64,000 nucleotides of DNA from Candidatus Micropelagos thuwalensis (GCF_000469155.1 NZ_AWXE01000001.1:620001-684000), one strand, 5' to 3'. Shown: positions 42,210 to 51,258, numbered from the stretch's first letter. The notes: generated by a model not told the origin, from the letters alone. Made by a program: numbers and translations.

Positions 42210-43686
42210 CTTCACCCTTCCCAACAGTCAACTCTTTAACCAAATCACGCAGCGTCTCGTGATCACTGAATGGAAAAATTTTGTCACCAACAATCTGACC
42301 CGTCTCGTGGCCTTTGCCCGCCACCAAAATGATATCTCCCGCATCGGCATCCCTAAGAGCAGCTTTAATCGCCTCTCGGCGATCAGCAACCTCAGTTGCC
42401 GCCGGACAAGCTTGCATAATTTCTTGCCTGATAAGTGCCGCATCTTCATTACGTGGATTATCATCTGTGATGATTATGTCGTCCGAATGGTGCGCAGCAA
42501 CCCGCCCCATTTCAGCCCGTTTGCCTGCGTCACGGTCTCCACCACAGCCAAAAACACAAATCAATCTGCCTTTGCAATGCGGACGTAGAGCCATCAAAGC
42601 AGTCATTAAAGCATCGGGTGTGTGCGCGTAATCGACATAACACGCAACACCTTTTGGGGATGACACCACTTGCTCCATACGACCTACAGGCGCAGCAAGC
42701 GCTTCAAGGCCTACACGTAAATGCTTAAATGGTAGTCCACCCGCGAGGCACATCGCTACCGCAAGAGCAATATTCTCCGCTTGAAATACACCGGCAATAG
42801 GTGTTGTCACCGCAAGAGTTTCACCCTGATAGGTTAGAGTAAAATCGAGTCCGTCAGTACGAGGCGTCACATCAGTCAAAGTGAGATCAGCATTTACTGT
42901 ATCCACCGTAAATATACGGCGCCCAGCTTTAGACGTAGCCTGTTCAACAAAATTGGATTTCGCGCCCATGCGATTAATAACCGCGACACCGTCTTGCACG
43001 AGAACCTCAGAAAAAAGACGTGCCTTTGCATCAAGATAGGTATGCTCATTTTCATGATAATCTAAATGATCGCGCGACAAATTTGTGAAACCCGCAACAT
43101 TTACCTTCACACCATCAACCCTGAATTGGGCCAACGCATGGCTGGAAACTTCCATTGCCAGGCTTTCAACACCGAGTGCATATAAGTCGCGTAAAATAGC
43201 ATGCAACATAACAGGTTCAGGCGTTGTATGCTCAAGCGGGAATTGATAATCACCAGCCTTAACACCGAGCGTCCCCATTGAAGCAGATGACTGACCAGCA
43301 TGAGTCAAAATTTGATCAATAAAAGTCGTCACTGAGGTTTTACCATTCGTGCCAGTTACAGCAAAAATCTGCGGTGGCGCAAATTTGAAAAATCGTTGCG
43401 CCAATAAAGCAAGCTGACGACGCGGATTGGCATCTCTTAGAACAGTCTCAACACCATCAGGGAAGTCAACCTCGGGAGCTGCCAGAATTAATCTCGCACC
43501 ATTCTTGACAGCATCCCCAATAAATTTTGCACCATCCACAACCGAACCAGGAAGCGCAGCAAACATATAACCGGGAAGAACATTCCGGCTGTCTGCTGTC
43601 ATACCAAGGATTTCAACATTCTTGTCCAAGCTTTTATCCAGAACATCATCCTTAAAATCTTGACCAAGCAATTCATTAAGGCGCAT
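42202..43686 (-). CDS. murE: UDP-MurNAc-L-Ala-D-Glu--meso-diaminopimelate ligase
   Basis: Adds the third peptide residue. The ATG at 43686 overlaps the ftsI stop (TGATG) behind a strong AGGAGGTG RBS; a GTG one codon earlier is unlikely. 494 residues. P-loop AVTGTNGKTSVTTF (about 112-125), HTTPEP, SSHALAQFRVDG, NLSRDHLDYHEN. The DDNPRNED sequence (about 403-410) contains the DNPR motif that marks meso-diaminopimelate specificity, so the wall is of the usual Gram-negative A1gamma type. Confidence 0.97.
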   Translation of the reverse strand: MRLNELLGQDFKDDVLDKSLDKNVEILGMTADSRNVLPGYMFAALPGSVVDGAKFIGDAVKNGARLILAAPEVDFPDGVETVLRDANPRRQLALLAQRFFKFAPPQIFAVTGTNGKTSVTTFIDQILTHAGQSSASMGTLGVKAGDYQFPLEHTTPEPVMLHAILRDLYALGVESLAMEVSSHALAQFRVDGVKVNVAGFTNLSRDHLDYHENEHTYLDAKARLFSEVLVQDGVAVINRMGAKSNFVEQATSKAGRRIFTVDTVNADLTLTDVTPRTDGLDFTLTYQGETLAVTTPIAGVFQAENIALAVAMCLAGGLPFKHLRVGLEALAAPVGRMEQVVSSPKGVACYVDYAHTPDALMTALMALRPHCKGRLICVFGCGGDRDAGKRAEMGRVAAHHSDDIIITDDNPRNEDAALIRQEIMQACPAATEVADRREAIKAALRDADAGDIILVAGKGHETGQIVGDKIFPFSDHETLRDLVKELTVGKGEDD

Positions 43687-45410
43687 CACAACACCTCCTT
43701 TGCTTTGTGAACGATGAAACCCTTATCTCCAGGCATATTTTCTGGCTGTGGCATCACACCGAGCAACGGGGCTATACGTTCAACAATATCTGTTGATAGC
43801 GGGACAACATTCCAGCCAGCACCAGTGCCATAAACACCATCAACCTGTTGCGGCTCTTGAAGAATTACAATGAAAGCATAGCGCGGAGCATGCGCCGGAA
43901 ATGCACCAAGGAAGCTCGTCATCAGACGATTGTTATCATAACCACCCTGCCCTGCCATGCGCGCCGTACCAGTCTTACCCAAAATCTTAAACTTTGATTT
44001 TTTGGCATTTTTGGCCGTACCATGCGTGACAACAGCCCGCATAATCTGGCGCATATGTTTGCTTGTTTCTTCAGATATAACACGCACACCAAGAGGCAAA
44101 TCATCATTGATTAAGCGTGGACGATACATCACCCCGCCATTCACCATCGCAGCACCTGCCACCAATGCCTGAAGCGGAGAAATGCTTATGCCATAGCCGT
44201 AAGAACTTGTCGCACGCTCCACCTCACCCCATTGGCGAGGTAATTGCGGTTTTGTCAATTCAGGAATTTCCAATTCTGGTTTGTCAATCAAGCCGAGGCG
44301 CTCAAGAAACCCCCAATGTACTTCAGGCGCAACAGAGAGCGCTAATTGCGCCGACCCTATATTTGATGAATGAACAACAATCTCGCCAACCGTCAATGGG
44401 CGCTTCTCGCCATGCGGGTCTGTGATTTCATGTCTTCCAATCGAAATTGGTAGAGATGTCTGGAATGTGTCTTCAGGCGAAGCCGCACCGGTCTCCAGCA
44501 CCATAGATGCCGTGAACACTTTGAAAACCGAACCAAGTTCGTAACTACCCAAAGTCGCCATATTAAATAAACGCTGATGACCGGCATTCCAAGGAGTCAG
44601 ATTAGGATTGAAATCCGGCAATGACACCATGGACAAAATATTGCCATTCATAACATCCATAACAATGGCACTTCCACCGGTAGCAGAAAATTTCTCAATG
44701 CTTTTCGCCAGTTCAGTTCGGACACTGTGCTGTACCCGAATATCCAGCGTGACAGGCAAAAACCCGTCATACCCCGAAGGCTCAACATTACGGTCCAGAA
44801 AAAATTCCAGTCCCGCAAGTCCTTGCATATCGCTGCCGACAAAACCGAGCATATGGGAAGCCAAAGGCCCATGCGGGTAAAAACGTCTATTCGCCTTTTG
44901 CATTTTTAATGCCGGATCACCCAGCGTTAGAACCGCCTTATATTGTTGCGGCGTGAGACCCTTCATCAGCTCGACATAGCTACGATTAGACGTCAAAAAC
45001 CGTTTTGCTTTTTCGCGATTGAAACCGGGAAGCATCTCAGATAATGCGGAAACCGTTTCATCAATATTGGAGATTTTACGTGCATCAGCACCGAGATTAT
45101 AAGCGCTGATTTGCGTCGCCAGCAGGACACCATTGCGATCAACAATGTATGGACGCTCTTGAGCCATCTGCGGCGGAACACCTTTTTTGGCCAACATTGG
45201 CCCATCACCCCCGACGGTTAAATTGGCCAGGCGCACACCAAGCAACATAAAGATGAGTGCAAAAACCCATACCGCCAACCAAATGCGCCGACGCGTAATA
45301 TCAACCGCGTGTCCTTCTAAATCGCCGAGACGAATACCAAGCTGAGCATTTGTTGTCTCAACCAAATCGCCGCCCGGACGTATCAGAGATGGCATGACCT
45401 CACCTCGCAT
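43686..45410 (-). CDS. ftsI: Septal transpeptidase FtsI (PBP3)
   Basis: Class B penicillin-binding protein cross-linking septal peptidoglycan. I prefer the ATG at 45410 after GAGGGGGG; ATG 45395 (after AGGTGAGG) and GTG 45428 are alternatives. 574 residues: membrane anchor near residues 40-60 (IWLAVWVFALIFMLLGVRL), pedestal with RPYIVDRNGVLLA, catalytic SxxK in ELGSVFKVFT, SxN in VHSSNIGSAQ and KTG in LGKTGTARMAGQGG. It overlaps ftsL by 11 bases and murE by one. Confidence 0.95.
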   Translation of the reverse strand: MRGEVMPSLIRPGGDLVETTNAQLGIRLGDLEGHAVDITRRRIWLAVWVFALIFMLLGVRLANLTVGGDGPMLAKKGVPPQMAQERPYIVDRNGVLLATQISAYNLGADARKISNIDETVSALSEMLPGFNREKAKRFLTSNRSYVELMKGLTPQQYKAVLTLGDPALKMQKANRRFYPHGPLASHMLGFVGSDMQGLAGLEFFLDRNVEPSGYDGFLPVTLDIRVQHSVRTELAKSIEKFSATGGSAIVMDVMNGNILSMVSLPDFNPNLTPWNAGHQRLFNMATLGSYELGSVFKVFTASMVLETGAASPEDTFQTSLPISIGRHEITDPHGEKRPLTVGEIVVHSSNIGSAQLALSVAPEVHWGFLERLGLIDKPELEIPELTKPQLPRQWGEVERATSSYGYGISISPLQALVAGAAMVNGGVMYRPRLINDDLPLGVRVISEETSKHMRQIMRAVVTHGTAKNAKKSKFKILGKTGTARMAGQGGYDNNRLMTSFLGAFPAHAPRYAFIVILQEPQQVDGVYGTGAGWNVVPLSTDIVERIAPLLGVMPQPENMPGDKGFIVHKAKEVL

Positions 45411-45777
45411 CAAGCCCCCCTCTTTCACCCGACATCATCCAGCCCTTTTGCCAATTGCCTTGATTATCAGACTTAATATTTGCCTTCACGATTTTATCTT
45501 CTTCAGAAGTAATAAAGCTTTCTGGTGTCCGTATCTGAGTGGCCGCGAGAGGCTCAAGACGCAAATGTATTTCCGATAATCTTTCAAGCCGGGCAGGATT
45601 ATTCAGGCTCACCCATTCGGCCTCCAAAATGCGGCGTGTGATTTTCTCTTTCTCAATCGCGCGCTCGGCATTTCTGATAGCTTTATATTCAGCATCTGCG
45701 CCATAACGGATGTGATAGACCGCCGCAAAAAGCAGGATAACAGCTATGAACATAAAGATATTTACAAGACGTATCAT
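45400..45777 (-). CDS. ftsL: Cell division protein FtsL
   Basis: Small bitopic divisome protein. 125 residues: an N-terminal membrane helix (about 3-22, RLVNIFMFIAVILLFAAVYH), then a charged heptad-like coiled coil (AIRNAERAIEKEKITRRILEAEWVSLNNPARLERLSEIH), and a C-terminal tail rich in polar residues. The WVSLNNPARLE element is the conserved FtsL signature. FtsL partners FtsB and FtsQ to activate FtsWI. It overlaps rsmH by four bases. Confidence 0.92.
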   Translation of the reverse strand: MIRLVNIFMFIAVILLFAAVYHIRYGADAEYKAIRNAERAIEKEKITRRILEAEWVSLNNPARLERLSEIHLRLEPLAATQIRTPESFITSEEDKIVKANIKSDNQGNWQKGWMMSGERGGLDAR

Positions 45778-46823
45778 GCGCGCACCCCACTAGAGTCATC
45801 CGCCGGAGCTTTGAACAGCACATCATCCAATGCAAAAGCCGGAGCACCCGTTCGCCTTGCAGCACGCAAGCGAGCAGACCGAGAACGCGGATTATGCGAA
45901 ATTTCATCTTCAGTCGCCTTGGTTCCTTTTCGCGTTAGTTCGGTAAAACTAGGCGCAGGGAGGTGCATCTCAGGCATATGCCTGGAAGGACGCCCGGCTC
46001 GTCCGGTCCGATGTGCGAGGAATTTTTTTGCAATTCTATCTTCCAGCGAATGGAAAGTGACCACAGCCAGCCGCCCCCCATCGCCGAGTATATTTTCAGC
46101 CGCCGCCAAACCACGCACCAACTCACCAAGCTCGTCATTCACGTAAATTCTCAAGGCTTGAAATGTTCGTGTGGCAGGATGAATTTTTTGTAAGCCAGCT
46201 GGCTGACCTATTGTCTGTGACACAATATCTGCCAGTTCCAATGTACGGGAAATTTCCATATCACGACGCACACGCCCGATAGCGCGCGCAATCGCTCTTG
46301 CTTTTCGCTCCTCGCCATAAAGGGCAATGATACGGGCGAGTAATTTTTCATCTATTGTATTAACAATATCGGCAGCGCTAGGCCCCACTTGCCCCATGCG
46401 CATGTCCAATGGGCCATCATTATTAAATGAAAACCCACGCTCTGATTGGTCAAGCTGCATTGAAGAGACACCCAAATCCAGCGTTACGCCATCCACTTTC
46501 TGAAACCCGTGCGCTTGGGCGAGTTCCTGCATATCGCCATAACAACCATGACTTAATTTCAGGCGATCACCAAATTGTGCCTGTAGATTTCTACCCGCCT
46601 CTATTGCATCCGGGTCGCGGTCAATGGCAATGACAGCGCAATCAGCAGCCTCAAGCAAAGCGCGTGTATATCCACCAGCACCAAATGTACCATCAATAAA
46701 AATTTCTCCATCTTGCGGAGACAGGGCTTCGATAACCTCGTTGAGAAGAACGGGAATGTGAGGACGCGTTTCCGGGTAACTTCTGTCATCAGTGGTTTTG
46801 TCAGAACATACCCGGGCCATCAT
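45774..46823 (-). CDS. rsmH: 16S rRNA m4C1402 methyltransferase
   Basis: SAM-dependent N4-methyltransferase (MraW) acting on C1402 in the ribosomal decoding centre. 349 residues, starting at ATG 46823 within GGAGGCGGATGATG; a second ATG at 46820 is possible. Motifs are HIPVLLNEVIEAL, FIDGTFGAGGYTRALLE (SAM motif I), AIDRDPDAI, TLDLGVSSMQLDQSERGFSF and DGPLDMRMG. It overlaps the mraZ stop by four and ftsL by four bases. Confidence 0.96.
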   Translation of the reverse strand: MMARVCSDKTTDDRSYPETRPHIPVLLNEVIEALSPQDGEIFIDGTFGAGGYTRALLEAADCAVIAIDRDPDAIEAGRNLQAQFGDRLKLSHGCYGDMQELAQAHGFQKVDGVTLDLGVSSMQLDQSERGFSFNNDGPLDMRMGQVGPSAADIVNTIDEKLLARIIALYGEERKARAIARAIGRVRRDMEISRTLELADIVSQTIGQPAGLQKIHPATRTFQALRIYVNDELGELVRGLAAAENILGDGGRLAVVTFHSLEDRIAKKFLAHRTGRAGRPSRHMPEMHLPAPSFTELTRKGTKATEDEISHNPRSRSARLRAARRTGAPAFALDDVLFKAPADDSSGVRA

Positions 46824-47290
46824 CCGCCTCCGGCTTTATCAGGCAGAGGTCCAGCAGCAAGGGACCTCAACATCCCTCGATGTTGTTTGGCAAGCTCACG
46901 CGCTTTAGACCTGTGATCAGCAAAAACTTCTGGCTCCCAAATTTGAAACTTGGCGCCTAAGCCTACAAATGTGAGGCTTTTATCAATACCTGCATGGTCA
47001 AGAAGAGCCGTTGGTAAAGTTACGCGCCCGTCACCATCGAAATTTAACTGGTGACTGTCGGCAAAAAGGGCTGTCGCCAGAGCATCTCTCTCCTCGGAAT
47101 AGGGGTCAAGTTGCCCGACCATCTGATTGACATTATCCATCAAAAGCTGACCACCCCCCTCTATCGCGCGCTCGGTAAAAGAAGGATAGAGGTAAACACC
47201 GTTAAAACCCTGAGCCACGGCAGCCGCACGGAAGACGGAAGGTACGGAAACCCGCCCCTTTGCATCAATTTTACCCGTCACTGTTGACAT
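46820..47290 (-). CDS. mraZ: Transcriptional regulator MraZ
   Basis: First gene of the dcw cluster, an AbrB-fold DNA-binding protein that in E. coli represses its own promoter. The ATG at 47290 gives MSTVTGKIDAKGRVSVP; a TTG at 47302 would add four residues. 156 residues: two SpoVT/AbrB-like halves, the first with KIDAKGRVSVPSVFR and the second with FDGDGRVTLPTALLDHAG. Repeats forming a likely MraZ operator lie 100-170 bases upstream. rsmH follows with a four-base overlap. Confidence 0.95.
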   Translation of the reverse strand: MSTVTGKIDAKGRVSVPSVFRAAAVAQGFNGVYLYPSFTERAIEGGGQLLMDNVNQMVGQLDPYSEERDALATALFADSHQLNFDGDGRVTLPTALLDHAGIDKSLTFVGLGAKFQIWEPEVFADHRSKARELAKQHRGMLRSLAAGPLPDKAGGG

Positions 47291-47392
47291 AAAAGCTGTC
47301 AAACTCGATGCCTCCTCAATTTCTCCCTTATTTAATGACCTTCATGTGCGCCTGAATGACTTTATTGGACACAATTCAGGCATGGTCCTTAA

Positions 47393-47460
47393 TGGGATAT
47401 ATAGGGATACCATGGGATTTTATGGGATGTCAATTCGTTTTATTGGGATTTTATAGGGAC
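47393..47460 (-). promoter_or_regulatory. MraZ operator array and embedded promoter
   Basis: Read on the plus strand, TGGGAT or AGGGA(T/C) recurs at 47393, 47403, 47413, 47423, 47444 and 47455. The first four are spaced exactly 10 bases and the last two follow after 21 and 11 bases, so all lie on one DNA face. MraZ is known to bind short TGGG repeats with 10-base period. A TTGACA (minus strand, 47433-47428) lies among them, so the dcw promoter is probably embedded and bound MraZ would block it. Confidence 0.8.
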
Positions 47461-47538
47461 TTAACACTCTCTTGAGTAAATGATACAGCCACCCAAAAAA
47501 TTAAAATCTGGGCAAAATGTATCTAATTATGAAAGAAG

Positions 47539-47891
47539 GATAGACAGTCTATAAGCCGGGTTCTGTCCTTATGTGAAAACACATAATGTGCAGTCATTCA
47601 TCTGGGATGACCGTTACCGGACACCTCTTGCAACCTACCCAAGCGACAACCTAGGAACTGGTTATGCGCCGCTTCTATTTGGTTTTGCTCCCGATGGGGT
47701 TTACCCTGCCATGCCCGTTACCGGACATGCGGTGCGCTCTTACCGCACCATTTCACCCTTACCCTGACGGGCGGTTTGTTTTCTGTGGCACTTTCCCTCA
47801 GGTCACCCTGGCCGGGAATTATCCGGCATCGTGTTCCCATGGAGCCCGGACTTTCCTCCCCTTCACAGAGGCGACTGCCCGACCGTCTATC
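47539..47891 (-). ncRNA. rnpB: RNase P RNA (bacterial type A)
   Basis: Catalytic RNA that matures tRNA 5' ends and, in alphaproteobacteria, may act on tmRNA precursors. On the minus strand the 5' end GATAGACGGTC (47891-47881) pairs with GACTGTCTATC (47549-47539) as helix P1. The conserved GGGGAGGAAAGTCCGGGCTCC follows soon after, GCAGGGTAAACCCC is present in the middle, and the 3' end reads GGACAGAACCCGGCTTATAG. Length about 353 bases. It lies between the amidase gene and the mraZ operator. Mature ends are estimated from pairing. Confidence 0.95.
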
Positions 47892-47898
47892 CGATTTC

Positions 47899-47927
47899 TG
47901 TCTATTGCTTCCGGCTGATAAGGTCAA
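47899..47927 (-). promoter_or_regulatory. Candidate rnpB promoter inside the amidase gene end
   Basis: On the minus strand TTGACC (47927-47922) is followed after exactly 17 bases by TAGACA (47904-47899), whose first three bases are the amidase stop codon. The predicted start lies about 7 bases on, near 47891, where helix P1 of RNase P RNA begins. The -10 match is weak. Confidence 0.4.
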
Positions 47928-48678
47928 GCAATCTTGCACAACATTCAGCATCAGCAATGCCGTCAACTCGCTCAGAACGAAAATGAAGTTGAAAGGCGCG
48001 CATCACTGTTTGCGTCACTGCACCGTAAACGCCATCCGGTGTTATCTGGTATCCGAGAGCCTTGAGAGCCTGCTGGAGCTTGAGGACCGCTTGTCTTTGC
48101 TCCAGCGCATCACCGGATATTTGAATTGGCTCAAGTTCAAATAATTGAGGACGAGACAAAGTTGCCAAATCCTCCGCACCACAATCTGACCAGAGGCCGA
48201 CACCTTCAGCGGCAAGCCCCTGCCAATCAAATAAAGAGCCGGGGTCGGTTTTGCGTGTGGGTGCAACATCACTATGTGCCAAAACGCGGTGGGCAGATAT
48301 TGGATGGCGGCTTATTATATCTTGCGATAACTTAATTAGCGATTGCCACTGATTTGATGGAAATTCCGGCTCCTCGCCATTTTCATCAGGGCCGGGATGC
48401 GCGACTTCAATCCCGATAGAATATCCATTCACATCCGTTTCACCATCCCAAAAAGCAACCCCGGCATGCCAGGCCCGTTTTCCCTCATCAACAAGGCGAT
48501 AAACCTGCCCCTCTTCATCAATGACATAATGGGCGGACACTTTACTGTCCGGGTCACATAACCTGTCCAGAGCTAATCGCGTATCGACCATGCACGTTGT
48601 ATGCATAATCAACATACTCACCTCATCTCCATCGGGGCGGGCATTGTAATTTGGTGACAAACATTCAATCATTTGCAT
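47902..48678 (-). CDS. N-acetylmuramoyl-L-alanine amidase (AmiD/AmpD family)
   Basis: Zinc amidase cleaving the MurNAc-L-Ala bond of peptidoglycan fragments. 258 residues: an Amidase_2 domain (about 1-170) with zinc ligands in MLIMHTTCM (His) and RVLAHSDVAPTRKTDPG (His and Asp), SAHYVIDEEGQVYRLV and AWHAGVAFW. A C-terminal peptidoglycan-binding domain (about 190-255) has LQQALKALGYQITPDGVYGAVTQTVMRAFQLHFR. The two-domain form resembles E. coli AmiD, but no lipobox or signal peptide is visible, so a cytoplasmic recycling role like AmpD is possible. The gene ends 10 bases before rnpB. Confidence 0.88.
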   Translation of the reverse strand: MQMIECLSPNYNARPDGDEVSMLIMHTTCMVDTRLALDRLCDPDSKVSAHYVIDEEGQVYRLVDEGKRAWHAGVAFWDGETDVNGYSIGIEVAHPGPDENGEEPEFPSNQWQSLIKLSQDIISRHPISAHRVLAHSDVAPTRKTDPGSLFDWQGLAAEGVGLWSDCGAEDLATLSRPQLFELEPIQISGDALEQRQAVLKLQQALKALGYQITPDGVYGAVTQTVMRAFQLHFRSERVDGIADAECCARLLDLISRKQ

Positions 48679-48749
48679 ATTAAGTTACCATTCGTGGTAT
48701 GCAGACACTGTAACCCACTATAGCTCTTTATTTTACATGGTTTAAGTGC

Positions 48750-49460
48750 ATGACCCACAAATCCTCTGCAACACTTTTATTCGATCTAGACGGCACACTA
48801 GCTGACACGGCTCCAGATTTATGTGCAGCGATGAATTATGTTTTAAGCACAAAAGGACTTGAGCCGGTTCCTACCGAAATTGTTAGAGGCATGATTGGGG
48901 GTGGCGCACGCATGATCCTTAAACGGGGTCTGGCGTATAGAAACGTCAGTCTCTCAGAGGCAGAGCTAGATAAGGATGTTGACGACTTCGTTGCCTGGTA
49001 TATGGATAATATCGACACACACACAGAAATATTTCCACATGTTGAAGATATTCTGCAGACCGCACAAAAAGCCGATATCGGTCTGGCAGTTGTAACCAAC
49101 AAAAGATTTGATTTGTCGGAAAAACTTTTGACCCGACTTGGACTATTGAAATATTTTTGCACATTGGTTGCCGGTGACACATTGCCTACCAGAAAACCTG
49201 ACCCCGGCATGATTTATGAAGCTATGAAAAGACTGGATGGCGACCCCTCTCAAACCATTATGGTAGGAGATAGCGCAGCCGACACACAGGCAGCCCAAAA
49301 TGCGGGTATCCCGTGTATTTGTGTTACCTTTGGATATTCCCTAGAACCTGTTCAATCGTTAGGGGCGGAAGCCATCATTGATGATTATGAAACTTTCTAT
49401 GACATTGTGACAGCCTTACGCCCAATAATGGGGCACCGACTATCAAAAATCTCTCATTGA
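48750..49460 (+). CDS. gph: Phosphoglycolate phosphatase (HAD superfamily)
   Basis: Hydrolyses 2-phosphoglycolate formed from DNA repair or photorespiration. 236 residues. HAD motif I LLFDLDGTLADTAPDL (about 9-24, nucleophile Asp), cap domain, motif II VVTNKRFDL, motif III lysine in PTRKPDPGMIYEAM, motif IV MVGDSAADTQAAQNAG. GMIGGGARMILKRGL is characteristic of the Gph subgroup. It is divergent from the amidase, and its stop lies 7 bases from the convergent ligase gene. Confidence 0.88.
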   Translation: MTHKSSATLLFDLDGTLADTAPDLCAAMNYVLSTKGLEPVPTEIVRGMIGGGARMILKRGLAYRNVSLSEAELDKDVDDFVAWYMDNIDTHTEIFPHVEDILQTAQKADIGLAVVTNKRFDLSEKLLTRLGLLKYFCTLVAGDTLPTRKPDPGMIYEAMKRLDGDPSQTIMVGDSAADTQAAQNAGIPCICVTFGYSLEPVQSLGAEAIIDDYETFYDIVTALRPIMGHRLSKISH

Positions 49461-49467
49461 AAGCAAA

Positions 49468-51177
49468 TTAGACAGCTTGCGCAGTATCCAAGGCATCCCT
49501 TAATTCGCGCTTAAGAAATTTACCACTGGCATTTCGTGGCAAAGGATTATCAAGGAACCAAATATATTTTGGTGATTTGTAAGCAGCCATATTCGCTTTG
49601 CAATGGGCACGCAGTTCATCCGCTGTCATTGTCACACCAGGCGTCAGATAAATAGCAACGCCGACCTCTTCGCCAAGCCTATCATCCGGAACGCCAAAAA
49701 CTGAACACTCAGCAATTCCATCAAATTTATAAATAGCGGACTCGACTTCGGCGCAATATACATTCTCTCCACCTCTAATAAGCATGTCTTTGGCACGGTC
49801 CATAATATAGACAAAGCCATTTTCATCTTTGCGAGCAATATCACCCGTATAAAGCCACCCGTCTTTAATGGTCTCAGCAGTAGCTTCGGGGTTATTGAGA
49901 TAGCCCTTAAAAATAGCTGCACTTTTAAAACAGATTTCACCTAATTCGCCATCAGCAACTTCATTATCGTTTTCATCAACAATTTTGGACTCATAAACAG
50001 CTATAGTCGGCCCAACACTCTCAGGATTAGCGACATAATAATCTTTATTAATGGAACACATCATGCCGCTGCCTTCGGTCATGCCATAGCCCGTACCCGG
50101 CTTCCCGTTAACAAGTTTCTCATCGATTTTTAAAACCAAATCCGGCGGCACCTGCGCTCCGCCGCCACCCATCATGGTAATAGAAGAGGTGTCGAATTTG
50201 GCAAAATCAGGATGCGTTAGAATTTCACGTGACATGACCGGCACACCGGTAAGCCCGTTGACCTTTTCTCTTTGAACAATCTCAAGCGCCTCTTTTGCAT
50301 CCCATTTATACATATGTATCATCTTACCACCACCAATCGTAACAGGCTGCATAATGCAATTATTCGCCGTTACATGAAAAAGAGGTGTTGTGATAATCGT
50401 GATTGTTGGTGGTTGGGAACCGTCGTTTTCCATATCACCATTCAAACGTGCTGAAGAAATATTATAAACATAAGAACTAAGCACATAGCCCATGAGCTGG
50501 TTAATACAACTTCGGTGGGTCAGTTGTGCACCTTTCGGTCGTCCAGTCGTCCCCGATGTATAAAAAATGCACGCATCGCTATCGGTATCAAATTCCGGAG
50601 TTGGTTGATCGCCGCCAAAAGATTTCAGCGTTGAATAATCTATCACATCCTCACCGGGGTTTTCCAAGCGAACCCCAACAACACGCATATCAGGAAACCT
50701 CTCCCGAATATTCATAAAGCGGTCATGGCGCTGCTGATCGCATATCAAAATTTTAGGCTGGGAGTCTTCCAGCGCGAAAGCAAGCTCTTCTTCTATCCAC
50801 CAAGCATTGACACCAACAACGGCAACGCCAACATTAACAGCCCCCCAATAAGCGAGAGTCCATTCTGGAAAGTTTCTCATGGCTATGGCAACGCGATCAC
50901 CAGGTTGAACACCATTCGCCAGCAACCAATTACCTATCGATGCCACCTCTGCGTGAGCATCTTTATAGAGCCATCTTTCATCTCCATAGATGATGTAATC
51001 TTTCTCAGCATGCGCTTCGGTCATCCCCCATATATCTCTCAAAGTCGGCGGAGCAAGCGCGAAAGATCTAACTTCTACGCCGTTAACCTCAGTCGTCGTA
51101 ATAGCGAATAAACTCGCTTCCCCCGTCAACTCTGCTGTGACCTGATTAAGAATTTCATACATATTTTTGTCTGTCAT
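49468..51177 (-). CDS. Acyl-CoA synthetase (AMP-forming)
   Basis: ANL-superfamily acid:CoA ligase activating a carboxylic acid to its CoA thioester. 569 residues. P-loop-like CIFYTSGTTGRPKGAQLTH (about 208-226), GYGMTEGSGM (A5), YTGDIARKDENGFVYIMDRAKDMLIRGGENVYCAEVE (A7-A8), and catalytic Lys in NASGKFLKREL near the end. It belongs with the long/medium-chain or aromatic acid group; substrate cannot be told. It is divergent from the SDR gene, with further beta-oxidation-like genes beyond, so it likely primes the same substrate. Confidence 0.85.
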   Translation of the reverse strand: MTDKNMYEILNQVTAELTGEASLFAITTTEVNGVEVRSFALAPPTLRDIWGMTEAHAEKDYIIYGDERWLYKDAHAEVASIGNWLLANGVQPGDRVAIAMRNFPEWTLAYWGAVNVGVAVVGVNAWWIEEELAFALEDSQPKILICDQQRHDRFMNIRERFPDMRVVGVRLENPGEDVIDYSTLKSFGGDQPTPEFDTDSDACIFYTSGTTGRPKGAQLTHRSCINQLMGYVLSSYVYNISSARLNGDMENDGSQPPTITIITTPLFHVTANNCIMQPVTIGGGKMIHMYKWDAKEALEIVQREKVNGLTGVPVMSREILTHPDFAKFDTSSITMMGGGGAQVPPDLVLKIDEKLVNGKPGTGYGMTEGSGMMCSINKDYYVANPESVGPTIAVYESKIVDENDNEVADGELGEICFKSAAIFKGYLNNPEATAETIKDGWLYTGDIARKDENGFVYIMDRAKDMLIRGGENVYCAEVESAIYKFDGIAECSVFGVPDDRLGEEVGVAIYLTPGVTMTADELRAHCKANMAAYKSPKYIWFLDNPLPRNASGKFLKRELRDALDTAQAV

Positions 51178-51240
51178 TTGCCCTCACGTCCACAACTTAA
51201 ACAACTTCAAAAGGTTATAATTTATCGAAGGTTAGATTGG

Positions 51241-51258
51241 ATAGAAAAAAAATTCTAT
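51241..51258. promoter_or_regulatory. Inverted repeat in the divergent acyl-CoA promoter region
   Basis: ATAGAA (51241-51246) and TTCTAT (51253-51258) are a perfect 6-bp inverted repeat with an A-rich 6-base spacer, lying between the divergent acyl-CoA synthetase and SDR genes (gap 51178-51345). It is in the position of a dyad for a TetR-type repressor. No regulator gene is adjacent. AT-rich dyads arise easily by chance. Confidence 0.3.

Noticed and set aside
47391-47460. CRISPR-like short repeat array
   Set aside because: The repeat unit is only 5-6 bases with 10-base period, fitting an MraZ operator and not repeats with unique spacers.
47573-48144. Plus-strand open frames across rnpB and the amidase 3' end
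   Set aside because: They overlap conserved RNase P RNA elements and the amidase coding strand; they are chance frames.
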